NCBI GenBank assembly: GCA_002794465.1
Contig: MTSL01000072.1
Coordinates: 32,052-96,051 of the forward strand
Reading direction: 5' to 3'
Length of the DNA stretch: 64,000 bases
Origin: Paramicrosporidium saccamoebae
Lineage: Eukaryota > Rozellomycota
Shown here: positions 11,694 to 21,031 of the stretch, one piece after another
How the letters are laid out: every line of letters begins with the position of its first letter
Position numbering within the stretch: position 1 is the first letter of the stretch
The notes under the pieces: model-generated
Databases searched by the model: none
What the model saw: the letters and a program-made list of their open reading frames with translations, nothing else
Told to the model about the DNA's origin: nothing
Translations under genes and position numbers: made by a program

Positions 11694-12233
11694 CTACTGC
11701 ATCTTGACAGAATAGTTTATGCAATCTTCGTGTTGCAATTCTCGCAGAACATTGTCTTGGAACGCTCGACTGATGCTGTTCAGCAACACGGCTATTGACA
11801 GTCGCGAGTTGCAGGGTATCAGGCGAGAGATGTGAAACATTTGATCCGCATCGACCAGCGGATGTGGCACCTTGGTCTTTAGCAACACCAGAGGTAGCAT
11901 CTTGGGATATCTATAAAAGTTGACGTACTGTCGGTTGCTCTACTGGTCATCGTAATGGAGGTCAAATCTAACCACTCCTCCACCATATGTACCCTCGTTG
12001 ATGTACAGAACCCCCTTGAAATCTATCATCCACATAGACGAGCAAACAATGTACTGCCTAGTTGACTGGGATGGGGAATCAAGTACATTCCATCAGGACA
12101 TTGGCCAGCATTCTTGACATTATGACTGCAGGATGACAAGCACAACGAGTCGTTACTATTCCACCAGCAACTCGTACCACCGACAGCTGGAAATGTTCCA
12201 TATACTGAAGCGTTCTGCCGCGCTCATTGTCAT
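11694..12233 (-). CDS. FTS/AKTIP-like ubiquitin-E2 variant (UEV)
   Basis: Four exons (12233-12157, 12125-12087, 12057-11944, 11910-11694) with introns of 31, 29 and 33 nt; 148 residues. Joining them gives an E2 fold of AKTIP type: WYELLVEYHNVK, GVLYINEGTYGGGVVRF, DDQYPKMLPLV, then HPLVD, where a true E2 has HPN followed by the active Cys. At the equivalent active position there is His, so it is a non-catalytic variant. AKTIP/FTS works with Hook and FHIP proteins as a dynein adaptor for endosomes. No partner gene is visible in this window. ATG at 12227 is an alternative start. No single frame covers the gene. Confidence 0.8.
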
Positions 12234-12519
12234 TGGCTGCTCGAACACATTCAATGTGTCGATTCTCTGTTTAACTAATGAGTTGTATCGTATTGGAGAG
12301 CCTATAGTAGGGCTTACAAATTGAGAATAAAAAGTTCCCTCCCTGACCGCTAAATAGCAATTACCTAGTCCGTGGCAATAACTCTTATTACACAACGGCA
12401 GGCCCCATATAGGACCAAGATTGGACCATTCTTCAAAAATAATAATGATAATTCACAATCTGTAATAATCTGCGATAATCTGTCTATATGACTGAACCGA
12501 ATATACAAGCGCAGCGAGA

Positions 12520-12880
12520 TTATCCTTCACGCCACTGATGCCCACATTCAGTGCGACAGCACTTGTAAAAGATGGAACTCGGCTCGTCGGCCGACCTAAT
12601 CTGGATTTGCATAAAGTATGCTCTATGGTGTTCGCATTTTGGACAGTTTGCATCTGTCGAGTCAACGTTCTTCCATGCATCCGAGCCGCCCAGCACGTCG
12701 TCCACCTCTTTCCGTTGCAGTTCTAGTTTGCTCGTAAACTATTCATTATGAGCGCCGTGACGGAGTGGCTACCTTTTTGTAAATGTCAAAGATATAGGGA
12801 CATGCCTGACAGTAGAACTGTTGTCCCTGCTCGCCTTGCTTGATCAACAGCAAGTTTCCACAGGTTGGACAGAAGAGCAT
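12520..12880 (-). CDS. rpc11: RNA polymerase III subunit Rpc11 (POLR3K)
   Basis: Exons 12880-12773 and 12738-12520, 34-nt intron; 108 residues, exactly the length of human POLR3K. Exon 1 has the N-terminal zinc ribbon (CPTCGN..CQACPY). Exon 2 has VDDVLGGSDAW and the TFIIS-type ribbon CPKCEHHRAYFMQ..RSADEP..CCRTECGH, including the conserved acidic hairpin residues. The subunit gives Pol III its transcript-cleavage and termination function. Confidence 0.95.
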
Positions 12881-12915
12881 CCACCCCGGAGTGATAGGAC
12901 GGGATTTATTAACAA

Positions 12916-13879
12916 CTACTGCTGAGAGGATTTTGAGCCCAGCAGCGACAGAGGCTTGGTACGGTTGAGCATCTTGAGGAATTCGGCGACCTTGCCACGC
13001 ATGCGGTTATGAAGGAATGCCTTGCAACACTTGATGTGGTAGTGAAAGTAGTCCCGGAACGACAGGATCATGGAAACACATTTTTCCCTCTTTTTCTCCG
13101 AATAATGCACTGGGAATAAAACTAAATAGATGGTCAGTATGATGCCGTGCTTGTACCAAAGGTGATGTAGTTTAGAGAAGAGTCTAGCGGGATGGAGGAT
13201 GTCATCTCCTTTGGAGGCTCCTTTCCAAACAAAACTGCGGGGGCATTCTGCATATTGTTTTGCTTTCGAACATCATAAAATTCTTGCAGAAACACTTTTC
13301 CGAGCACAATATCCGAGGGATCCTCAAATTTGGTCGCAAGGACGACTGTGACTCGATCGGGAAATCCTTGAATGTACATGACGTCGGTGCTACGCAGCGG
13401 GATAGTCATGACGTTTGACGTTTTTCCAGACTCCTGGTCTGCGATGGCCATCTCTAAGGGGAGTGCTAGGCATGTTCTTCGCAACATTGACAACTGCTTT
13501 ACTCCGTCATCTAGGATAAATTGAGTGATACCCAAATTACTCGTAATATTGTCCTTGGGAATACGGAGTGTGAAATCATATCCATTCTCAGCGTCTGTAA
13601 ATTTGGCCCCGCAACTCAAACGTTCCATCAGGTGCTTCTCCAGGCCCAATTTTACCAGATTTTTGAAACCTGGAAGGCTGGAAGACAGCAGTATGGAGCC
13701 GGCATCATTTTCGTCCTCCCACAGATGGAAGCGGCTCTCGCCATAGTCACTAAAAGTTTGGTCCAACAGCCTCTTTCCATCGCTCCTAGACAACATTAAC
13801 CACTGTGCTGAGGAAACTTGTCACAGTGCGACTTTAAGACAGTGTCGATGATACGGTTGGAGTCTTCGAGAATCAACAT
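12916..13879 (-). CDS. ARPC2: Arp2/3 complex subunit 2 (ARPC2, p34)
   Basis: Three exons (13879-13818, 13785-13157, 13121-12916), introns 32 and 35 nt; 298 residues against 300 in human. Recognised from MLILEDSNRIIDTVL at the start, the central DRVTVVLATKFEDPSDIVLGKVF-type core (positions about 160-180), NYITFVLFP across the second junction and the C-terminal FRDYFHYHIKC..RMRGK helix. ARPC2 forms the core of the Arp2/3 actin nucleator with ARPC4. ATTGG (CCAAT on minus) lies 13 bases upstream of the ATG. An AATAAA stands about 8 bases after the stop. With the formin at 37 kb it indicates an actin-based cytoskeleton. Confidence 0.96.
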
Positions 13880-14130
13880 GGTGCAACTGTGATTGGCTGG
13901 AGAAATGCTGCCGATTGAAAGTTGAATTGTGAGGATTGTGTTGATAGTAAAGGCCAAGGAATTTCGATCTGTAAAATGCTCGTTATCATTGATCCATAAG
14001 TGTACTCTCACAGCAATGGCCCAACTCCAATCCTTAAATGCGCTCTTACAGGAAAAAGACTGATTATCTTTAATCCGTAGACATAGTCTCCACGTGGATT
14101 CATGACTTTATTTTACTACTTGGGCCTATC

Positions 14131-14818
14131 TTAGATCTTGTTGAAAGAGGCAATATCGACAGACTGGACCAGCACATCATGCTCACAAATAGCGTCGTTA
14201 AGCATATCAGTACCAACCTTGTCATCTTCAACCACACAAGAAATTTGGAGCTTCTTGATTCCGTAGCCGATGGGGACGAGCTTAGAGGCACCCCAGAGGA
14301 GTCCGTCCATGTAAATGGCACGGACGGCCTGCTCCATGGCGGCCATGTCGGTCTCATCATCCCAAGGCTTCACATCAAGAAGAATGCTAGACTTGGCCGC
14401 TGGGCCGGGTCCCTTGGCGGCCTTCTTGGCCTGGTAGGCGGCAAGACGCTCGGCCTTGGCCTTTTCGAGTTCCGGATCCTCATCTTCAGAGCCGAAAAGA
14501 TCGATGTCATCTTCATCCGCAGCAGCAGTCGGGGCACCTGAAGGTCCGTACTCGGAAGCAGCCTTCTTAGTTCCCGGGAGCCTAAATATGAGTATGGGTG
14601 GATGGATGCTACTGGGAGAAGGAGGCCTTGTGGGCAGCGATGTGGGCGAACCAACGGGCAGCATGGGGATACTTTCCGGCCGCGGGCGCGGTGGAGATGG
14701 CCTCAAACACTGCGACGTCGGCTTGAGAGGCGGTGAAGCCTTCAATGTAGCTCTTGTCAGCAACAAAGGTATTAAGGGTGGCAATGCCAGCGTCAGTATT
14801 CAAGTTGTCAAATCCCAT
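14131..14818 (-). CDS. efb1: translation elongation factor eEF1B-alpha (EF-1-beta)
   Basis: Exons 14818-14613 and 14581-14131 with a 31-nt intron; 218 residues. The N-terminal GST-C-like domain ([31 protein letters not shown]) is joined to an acidic linker ([14 protein letters not shown]) and the C-terminal exchange domain ([14 protein letters not shown], ending in the family's ASFNKI). The protein recharges eEF1A with GTP. AATAAA follows about 23 bases after the stop. The divergent promoter region (14819-15088) contains three CCAAT-type elements shared with the small plus-strand gene. Confidence 0.96.
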
Positions 14819-15088
14819 CGTGTAAGAAGAAAATTCCTGATTAAAGGCGACCAGGGGTCTGGGTTTCATGCATCACTGGCGGGCCGGTTTTTGCCCAAGA
14901 TGTCATTAACACCAAGGCCCACACAGCCAATAGAATGAGATGGTGTCATTTTCCATGGCATTCCGGTTGAGGGCAATGCAATTGGTTGGCTTCGGGAAGT
15001 CCAATTAAGTTGGACCTGGCCAGGATGTTATTTGTTAAAGATTGTGCCTACTACGTCAGGTCGACAGAATTCACTTCATTACAAGAAC

Positions 15089-15310
15089 ATGTCTGATCTT
15101 GCCTGGTTTGACTGGGAATGTTTTTACCATGTGGAGGACTTTATATACTGTCTGTCCCGAGTGTGGCTTTATCTCTTGGCAATCTACCTTCTAACAGCTC
15201 TGCTATTTGGGGTCTTTGTCGCCATCATCATATATCTTAGGAAAAGACAGCGCAAAAAGTATCGAGAACGCGCTGAGCAAGAGTTTGAAATGTATAGAAA
15301 TGTGCCTTAG
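15089..15310 (+). CDS. small single-pass membrane protein A
   Basis: 73 residues. An acidic, aromatic N-terminus (DLAWFDWECFYHVED) precedes one hydrophobic helix at about 24-47, which runs straight into a basic stop (YLRKRQRKKYRERAEQ). Predicted N-out/C-in. No family recognised. It is the first of six comparable genes within 4.5 kb. Confidence 0.6.
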   Translation: MSDLAWFDWECFYHVEDFIYCLSRVWLYLLAIYLLTALLFGVFVAIIIYLRKRQRKKYRERAEQEFEMYRNVP

Positions 15311-15417
15311 TGAGGTGATTGGTGGGATCCGAGACATGGTGATACCAGAGTCTGCAACATGATAGCTCTTGAATCTGCGACACGAGCGCATTAAGAGTGC
15401 TCCGCTCCGTTGTGGTT

Positions 15418-15630
15418 ATGGAATTTGATGATCGGGCCAAATATCTCTGGGGGCTCCTTGCCCCAACACTCATGTTTCTGATTATATGCGGAATCCTGCT
15501 GGTAGTTATATTGAGACGACGAAGCAAGCGAAAGGCGTATCAAACCCTCCTCAAGGAAACTTATGGTGATCGCTATCCGGAACCGGGGAAACCATCGAAA
15601 AGCGATAATCCAGCCGAGAACCCCGTCTAG
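15418..15630 (+). CDS. small single-pass membrane protein B
   Basis: 70 residues from the ATG at 15418. Acidic N-terminus (MEFDDRAK), one helix at about 10-32 (LLAPTLMFLIICGILLVVI), then RRRSKRK and a short polar tail ending ENPV. Same plan as protein A, 107 bases upstream, and in the same orientation, but no clear sequence identity. ATTGG lies about 100 bases upstream. Function unknown. Confidence 0.6.
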   Translation: MEFDDRAKYLWGLLAPTLMFLIICGILLVVILRRRSKRKAYQTLLKETYGDRYPEPGKPSKSDNPAENPV

Positions 15631-15697
15631 TAACTATGATAACATTATAAACATACCCGTTCTAGTTTTATGGTAGTATACCCCTGGTCAGACCAGA

Positions 15698-16448
15698 ATG
15701 AAGTTTTGCCTGAACAACCTCGCATTCGAGTGTGCCAACCCCATCGACGTGGAGAATGTTGAAGATGAGCTAAAGCGCGAAGCCGCCTTGTATTTTTCTA
15801 GTGCATCAACTGACCTTTAGTGCCAAACAAGCCCTAGAAGCCGTCGCCCAGGCTCGCCGTATCATCATCGCTGCCAAGATCCCGTTTACTCGTCCCGTCG
15901 GATACTTTTGCGAAATGCTAAAGACGGAAGAACACATGACCAAGATTGGCGCCAAGGTGACTGAAGAGAAGGAGGCGGCAAAGGCTGCCGAACTAGCCCG
16001 TAAGCAGCGCCTTAACCGCAAGTACGGTAAAAAGATCCAGGTGGAGCGCGAGCAGGAGAAACAACAACAGGTGACTGAGAACAAAAAGAAACTGAATATG
16101 TTGAGGAAGCGGAAGACTGCTGAAAAAGACGAGTTTGATATTGATGTGGAGGAGGAAATGTTTGAAGACCGGGACAAAAAGTTCCGCGGTGGTAAGGGTG
16201 GAAAGAAGGCCGACAAAAAGATTTCAAAGAAGCGAGAAGCCAAAAATGAAAAATATGGGCATGGCGGAAAGAAGCGTGGGTTGAAGCGAAATGACAGAGA
16301 GAGCGCCGATAAGGACGATTTCAATGCTAGTAAGAACAAAAGTCAGTTCCGGGGGCTCAAGGGCAGTGGAAGTCGCGGCAAGAAGGCCCAACGACCAGGA
16401 AAACAACGTCGTCAGAATATGCGCAGTCGCACAGCGTCACGAAAATAA
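15698..16448 (+). CDS. ebp2: 60S ribosome biogenesis factor Ebp2
   Basis: Exons 15698-15789 and 15821-16448, 31-nt intron with CTGAC; 239 residues. The join gives LKREAAFAKQALEAVAQAR, followed by the family core IPFTRPVGYFCEMLKTEEHM, RKYGKK and a Lys/Arg/Gly-rich C-terminus (FGGKK-like GHGGKKRGLK, then RPGKQRRQNMRSR). Ebp2 acts in the nucleolus on pre-60S particles (27S rRNA processing). The long acidic N-terminus of larger homologues is missing. The stop codon lies inside an AATAAA, and the next gene converges three bases away. Confidence 0.93.
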
Positions 16449-16456
16449 AGTTTATT
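16444..16456. terminator. shared palindromic poly(A) signal of two convergent genes
   Basis: The 13-base near-palindrome AATAAAGTTTATT gives AATAAA on both strands. The plus copy contains the Ebp2 stop (TAA 16446-16448) and the minus copy contains the PRS stop (16454-16452). The two coding regions are therefore separated by three bases. Confidence 0.75.
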
Positions 16457-17598
16457 GGAATGCATTTGTGTCGAATAGATAGGAGATGCTCTCGCCATTA
16501 TGGGTCCGACGGATTGCTTCGGCAAAGATGGGCGAAACATCGACGACTTTGAATTTAGGACAGCACTGCAGATGATCTTTCTGAGGGACAGTGTTGCTGA
16601 CAATGACCTCGGCAATGTCGGACTGATGGATCTGATCGACAGAATCGCCCGAAAAGATGCCATGAGTGATTACAGCATAGATTCGACGTGCACCGTGTCG
16701 TCGAAGAATAGCAGCTCCTTGGGTGAGTGTAAGACATGTGTCAGCCATGTCGTCCATCATTATGGCATCCCTTCCCTCCACACTGCCCACCAGAACAAGC
16801 GAATCTGTTTCATCCTTGCCTTTGCAAGTCCGATCCTTGTGGATTAGAGCAAAATCTACACCGAGCAGATTCGCCATTTCGGTTGCCCTGAGGTTAGCTA
16901 TAACCAGTCTTTACCTCTTGGCACCACCAGCATCGGGTGAGACGACAATGGCGTTTTGATGGTCTGGGATGTTCTCTATGAGATACTTTATCATCAGTGG
17001 GCTCGAGGGAAGGTTGTCCAAGGGGATGGTAAAGAATCCCTGGGATTGTGGACTGTGTAAATCCATGGTAATGACATGGTCTGTGCCTACACAATAAAAC
17101 CCACAAAGACTGAAGACCTGCCGATTCAATCATTGAGGCGACAAGACGTCCGGAGCGGGCAGTCCAGAAGCGGTAGCCGTTGACTGTTTTGGAGGGGTCA
17201 CGGCAGGCGGAGAGTAATCTATTCTGCTCCAGAGTCAATGTGCCCAGCAACGGCTTCTCCGTCGGAAATGGGATATGGCGCGAGTACGGGAAGCAAGGTG
17301 CAACCACCGTAACTAGTGACATAAGGAAACCTCATGCAGTCACACCTCTTGCAGCACTGGCAATTTTGCAGGCATGCACCAAGATGAGTAGTTCCATCAG
17401 ATAGTCATTGACATGGGAATATGAAGTCTGTATAATGTACACATCCATATCCCGCACCGACTGCCGTATCTCCACACCAATCTCCAGATTTGCGAATTTT
17501 GTCAGTTCCAAGTCGCCTAGCGGCAGGCCGAGCCGTGACACAATTGCATTTGCAAAATCAGGATGGGAAGAGCCTGAAAAGACGACTATCCCACGCAT
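16452..17598 (-). CDS. ribose-phosphate pyrophosphokinase (PRPP synthetase), insert-bearing type
   Basis: Four exons (17598-17346, 17312-17118, 17086-16915, 16887-16452), introns 33, 31 and 27 nt; 351 residues. Core motifs: [51 protein letters not shown] and the PRPP loop DDMADTC. Between FPYSRH and RSGRLVASM there is an insert of about 38 residues, at the place where yeast Prs1 and Prs5 carry non-homologous regions. The enzyme makes PRPP from ribose-5-phosphate and ATP for nucleotide, His and Trp synthesis. The 27-nt intron is the shortest in the window (branch GCTAAC). Confidence 0.94.
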
Positions 17599-17704
17599 GA
17601 AATTAAATATTGATAAATAAAGAATATGTTTATATGGCGTTTACTCGTGAACCATAGATCATGGGTCTCATCATCACACATCCCACATCATGACGACTCG
17701 GCGT

Positions 17705-17881
17705 CTACGTGGTCAAGACGGGAAATGCGCTGGTAGAGGTATTTGCGGGACATTCGGTATCGTCGTGTGTGTGCCTCGTCCTCATCGTGAGCACAACCAG
17801 CACTAGGAATATTATTGCCAAAATAGTCGCTCCAAGAAATATAGTAATTAGTAAAGCTTCATCCAGAGCAGAGTAGGCCAT
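17705..17881 (-). CDS. small single-pass membrane protein C
   Basis: 58 residues on the minus strand. Start MAYSALDEALL, one helix at about 10-33 (ITIFLGATILAIIFLVLVV) followed by RTRHTHDD and a Ser/Thr-rich tail. Same plan as proteins A and B. No family recognised. It lies between PRS and the next membrane protein gene. Confidence 0.5.
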   Translation of the reverse strand: MAYSALDEALLITIFLGATILAIIFLVLVVLTMRTRHTHDDTECPANTSTSAFPVLTT

Positions 17882-18055
17882 GGCTGGATCCAGGCCAGCG
17901 CAACACCAATTGAGCCTGTTTCGGATAATCTGCTATTGGGTTTCAGGCGTGCGCCAAAAACCAATCAGCAAGTTCTAATAAAATTATTGGCGTCTCGGGC
18001 AGTTGTCCAATCGCAGATTATTATAAACATTGCAGCTAATGCTATTATTCAGAAG

Positions 18056-18907
18056 ATGGATGGAGTCTATGCTCAGTTTAAAAGATTCCTATCCAAATAT
18101 GGGCTGGGGCTCTTGGTAATTGGGCTGTTTTTCGCTCTAGTGCTGACAATCCTACTTGCAATCTTGGTTTGGATGCATCGTGAGAGGAGAAAACAGGAGA
18201 GAATTGATGATCGAAGAAACTCGATGGATCTACTGGAAAAGGGACAGCAGGAAATGAGGCCTAGGCGAGACTCTGAAAGCTCAAGTACAGAGCCGGCAGT
18301 GCTAGTTGCTGAAGAAATTAATGATCAAGGTCTTACAATGTCTTCTGCAGAGTCTGCTTTCAAGACGACCTCCCCTGTTACTGCTACCAAGACGGCTTCC
18401 CCTGATGAGGCTGTCATCAAGCCAGATTCACCCGCCTCTGTTACTAAAGCAGCTTTGCCTGTCTTTGCTGTCAAGAAAGCTTCACCAGACACTGCAGAAA
18501 GAGAGGCTCCCGGTTCTCTGGATGAAGGTTGCACACAAGAGCCCGCATCTGCTGGCTTTTCAGAGCTATCGAATTCTGATTCGGCACCTGATGACTTGCC
18601 AAGCAGATCAGAGCCACCACTGCCCAGTGTGCCTGATTCAGATGAAAACGGTGCCGAGGCGCCTCAGACAAGACTAAAGTCGCCAATCTCGACAAAATCT
18701 CAGGTTACCAAAGCGCACCAGACAAGACTGCAATCGCCAATCTCAACAGAATCCCATATTATCTCTGATGAAGAATCGTCTAGGGTGAGTACACAAACTG
18801 GCATGGATCCTGAAGCCACCAAGCCGATCCAATCGACTGTATTCCAGGTTGATGGTGGCCGCCCAGAGGACCCTCCAAAGTCACGATCAGGATGGGGTAG
18901 AACGTAA
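18056..18907 (+). CDS. single-pass membrane protein D with repetitive Ser/Pro-rich tail
   Basis: 283 residues from the ATG at 18056. One helix at about 16-39 (GLGLLVIGLFFALVLTILLA) is followed by HRERRKQER and a long low-complexity cytosolic tail. The tail has short internal repeats of the type TK.ASP..AV (residues about 105-150) and a 16-residue duplication around QTRLKSPIST and QTRLQSPIST. Two CCAAT words lie 50-90 bases upstream. Function unknown; phosphorylation of the repeated SP sites is a reasonable guess only. Confidence 0.65.
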   Translation: MDGVYAQFKRFLSKYGLGLLVIGLFFALVLTILLAILVWMHRERRKQERIDDRRNSMDLLEKGQQEMRPRRDSESSSTEPAVLVAEEINDQGLTMSSAESAFKTTSPVTATKTASPDEAVIKPDSPASVTKAALPVFAVKKASPDTAEREAPGSLDEGCTQEPASAGFSELSNSDSAPDDLPSRSEPPLPSVPDSDENGAEAPQTRLKSPISTKSQVTKAHQTRLQSPISTESHIISDEESSRVSTQTGMDPEATKPIQSTVFQVDGGRPEDPPKSRSGWGRT

Positions 18908-18948
18908 ATAATGACCAAATAATTAATATTTTCATCGTTTCTCTGTTG

Positions 18949-19356
18949 ATGTCTGGAATGTGGCAGCGTGTGCAAAAGGGATCTCCGCAAGAGGGGAGAG
19001 AGGCAATTCCTTTTGCCGATTTAAAAATAGTGGGGCTGCCGTGGTATGTGTTTCTGCTAATATCTGTGGTTGCCGGGATGACGATTGTGCTAATTCTCCA
19101 CCTACTCGACCGAATCGTGAAAAAGTGTCGGAAGCAAGAGCAAGTTCCGGCCGAATCTATGCGGCAACCGACAGTGGAAGAGCACTCGAGACAGGGAACA
19201 GTTCCAGAATTGAATTCACCAATCGACATGATGCCGGGCAGCTATTTTATGGGTAAACAAAGTCTAGCGGATAGTCCACGTCGAGCCTGGGAACCACCAT
19301 CTCCGCATTACATTCCCACTCCATTTGTCGGACAAGGATATTCCTACAATTACTAA
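18949..19356 (+). CDS. single-pass membrane protein E
   Basis: 135 residues from the ATG at 18949, 41 bases after the stop of protein D. A soluble N-terminus of about 28 residues is followed by one helix at about 31-53 (WYVFLLISVVAGMTIVLIL), a basic KKCRKQ and a Pro/Tyr-rich tail ending YSYNY. AATAAATAAA occurs about 35 bases after the stop. Unknown function. Confidence 0.6.
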   Translation: MSGMWQRVQKGSPQEGREAIPFADLKIVGLPWYVFLLISVVAGMTIVLILHLLDRIVKKCRKQEQVPAESMRQPTVEEHSRQGTVPELNSPIDMMPGSYFMGKQSLADSPRRAWEPPSPHYIPTPFVGQGYSYNY

Positions 19357-19417
19357 TCATCTCCTCTACTTCAAATGGCCCTGTCAAATAAATAAAGCGA
19401 TTAAACCGTAAACAAAG

Positions 19418-19555
19418 ATGAATTGGGTCATCATCGGAATGGGCGTGGGATTCATGTTGCTGATTATATTCTCGCTGGCATTGAAGCGATGGATGGCAAG
19501 TGCAGACGATGGAGGGTACACTGGGGAATGGCAGCATGAGATGGAGAGCTGCTAG
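19418..19555 (+). CDS. very small membrane protein F (45 residues)
   Basis: ATG at 19418, stop at 19555. The protein starts directly with a hydrophobic helix (MNWVIIGMGVGFMLLIIFS) followed by KRW and an acidic 20-residue tail. It lies 62 bases after protein E in the same orientation. Short frames are easy to find by chance; the case rests on its plan and on the run of similar neighbours. Confidence 0.4.
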   Translation: MNWVIIGMGVGFMLLIIFSLALKRWMASADDGGYTGEWQHEMESC

Positions 19556-19662
19556 TGGCAATGTGCTGGCGGACACCATCATAATAGAGGCGACTTTAAT
19601 CAATAACACTGTAAAGGAGGGCCCAGTAATGATGCGAGAATTGATGAGAGCGAATAACTCGG

Positions 19663-19764
19663 CTCATCGTCTATTAACCATGTTGTAAGAATGGATAAAA
19701 ATGAAGACTTTGACTCATCATCTATTAGCCATGTTGTAAGAACGGATAAAAATGAAGGATTCGA
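19663..19764. repeat. 51-bp direct duplication
   Basis: Two copies starting CTCATCGTCTATTAACC and CTCATCATCTATTAGCC, about 90% alike. The second copy contains the last 13 codons and stop of the Nca2 gene, so part of the Nca2 3' end was duplicated into its downstream flank or the reverse. Confidence 0.75.
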
Positions 19765-21008
19765 CTCAATGTCCATAGTTTCCGCTCACTGGGAATTCCA
19801 GTAAACAACTCTTGTAGATCATCCAAGAGGAGCTCAGTATGCTTTTGATCGAGTGAATTGGAGGACAGGTGAGCTAGATCATCAAGAAGGGACTGGATGA
19901 TGAGAAGACATTTTCCGGATATCCGATACTCGGCCATGTTTGAGTTAAACAAGGCTTGAAGAGTGTGGAGCTTTTCTCTAATCCCTTCCAAATAAAATTT
20001 GTCAGCACTGTGTAGCCACCTTTTAACATAGAAACGACCTGCACCGAGAGTAGAATACAGAATGAAGAGAAGAGGGACCACAGCGAGCAACTCAAAGTTC
20101 AGCTCATTGGCCTTTAATAGACGATCCATGGCCAGCATGGCGCTTTCCAAATCAACCTTGCTTTTCTGAACCTGGATCAGGAGCATTGTCACAAGATTAC
20201 CGGCAAAGACATTTCGCAATGGCGACTGTAACTCTTCTTCGTACTTTTTAAGCAGCAAGGTGACATCTCCCTGCCTTACTTGACTGGTCACTAAATCTGC
20301 TGAAATGTCAGGATACTGTTTCTGGGCAAATGAGACGACCATTCTTTCAAGCGATTCCATATCGGCTTTCAGGGCAGAGGCGCTCGCCAATGCAAGATTG
20401 CTGCTGCGATACCGTATCGTTCTCCAAATATCCTTGATCGGGTTGGCAATCCAGTCAGTTAAGAGATGTTGTGACGCGTGATAGGCCTCTTTCCAAAAAT
20501 TCAATACTTCTTCCCAGTCGAGTTGAGAAATCAGCTTCAGAGTGATGAGGCCAACAATACCGCATGCAGCGCACGGAACCAAATACAAAGAGACCCAGCT
20601 CGGACGTATAAGTGGTATCTGATCGATTTGAAAGGTAGAGTCATTTGCATTTTGAAACAGAAGAGTCCTCCCAAGATCCTCAATTGCCCTATCGCGGGCC
20701 TCTTCCATCTGAGAGATTCGTTCATGCAGGTCATCACTTTTTACAAAAGACGTCAACTTGATCCGTTTGAGAATTACACCAACACCAGCGTTGTATAGCT
20801 GGCGAAAATTTGTAGTTTCTACTTGGAACAGAAGATGCTTGAGAAATCCGCCCCGCCGGACAAGCTTCAGGTAGCGAATAGACTCTTCCACCTTGTATAC
20901 ATTATCCAGCTTTTTTCTGACTACATCCACAACCGGAACCGCCCGCGATTCCTTGTTAATATTCTGCTGCTCAATGGCCCGAATCCAGAGTGAAACGGCA
21001 TCGACCAT
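19725..21008 (-). CDS. nca2: mitochondrial membrane protein Nca2
   Basis: 427 residues, intronless. Family landmarks: NPIKDIWRTIRYRSS, the ALKADMESLERMVVSFAQ helix, a basic/acidic segment, then LLIQVQKSKVDLESAMLAMDRLLKANELNFELLA-type core (about residues 280-315) and a second hydrophobic segment. In yeast Nca2 is needed for correct expression of mitochondrial ATP synthase subunits 6 and 8. The start codon is only 23 bases from the oppositely oriented AC19 start. Confidence 0.88.
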   Translation of the reverse strand: MVDAVSLWIRAIEQQNINKESRAVPVVDVVRKKLDNVYKVEESIRYLKLVRRGGFLKHLLFQVETTNFRQLYNAGVGVILKRIKLTSFVKSDDLHERISQMEEARDRAIEDLGRTLLFQNANDSTFQIDQIPLIRPSWVSLYLVPCAACGIVGLITLKLISQLDWEEVLNFWKEAYHASQHLLTDWIANPIKDIWRTIRYRSSNLALASASALKADMESLERMVVSFAQKQYPDISADLVTSQVRQGDVTLLLKKYEEELQSPLRNVFAGNLVTMLLIQVQKSKVDLESAMLAMDRLLKANELNFELLAVVPLLFILYSTLGAGRFYVKRWLHSADKFYLEGIREKLHTLQALFNSNMAEYRISGKCLLIIQSLLDDLAHLSSNSLDQKHTELLLDDLQELFTGIPSERKLWTLSRILHFYPFLQHG

Positions 21009-21031
21009 GGGAGATGACGCCAGGGCAGGTC

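Noticed and set aside
13786-13803. 18-nt intron in ARPC2
   Set aside because: Wrong phase; the 32-nt intron from 13817 restores frame and normal protein length.
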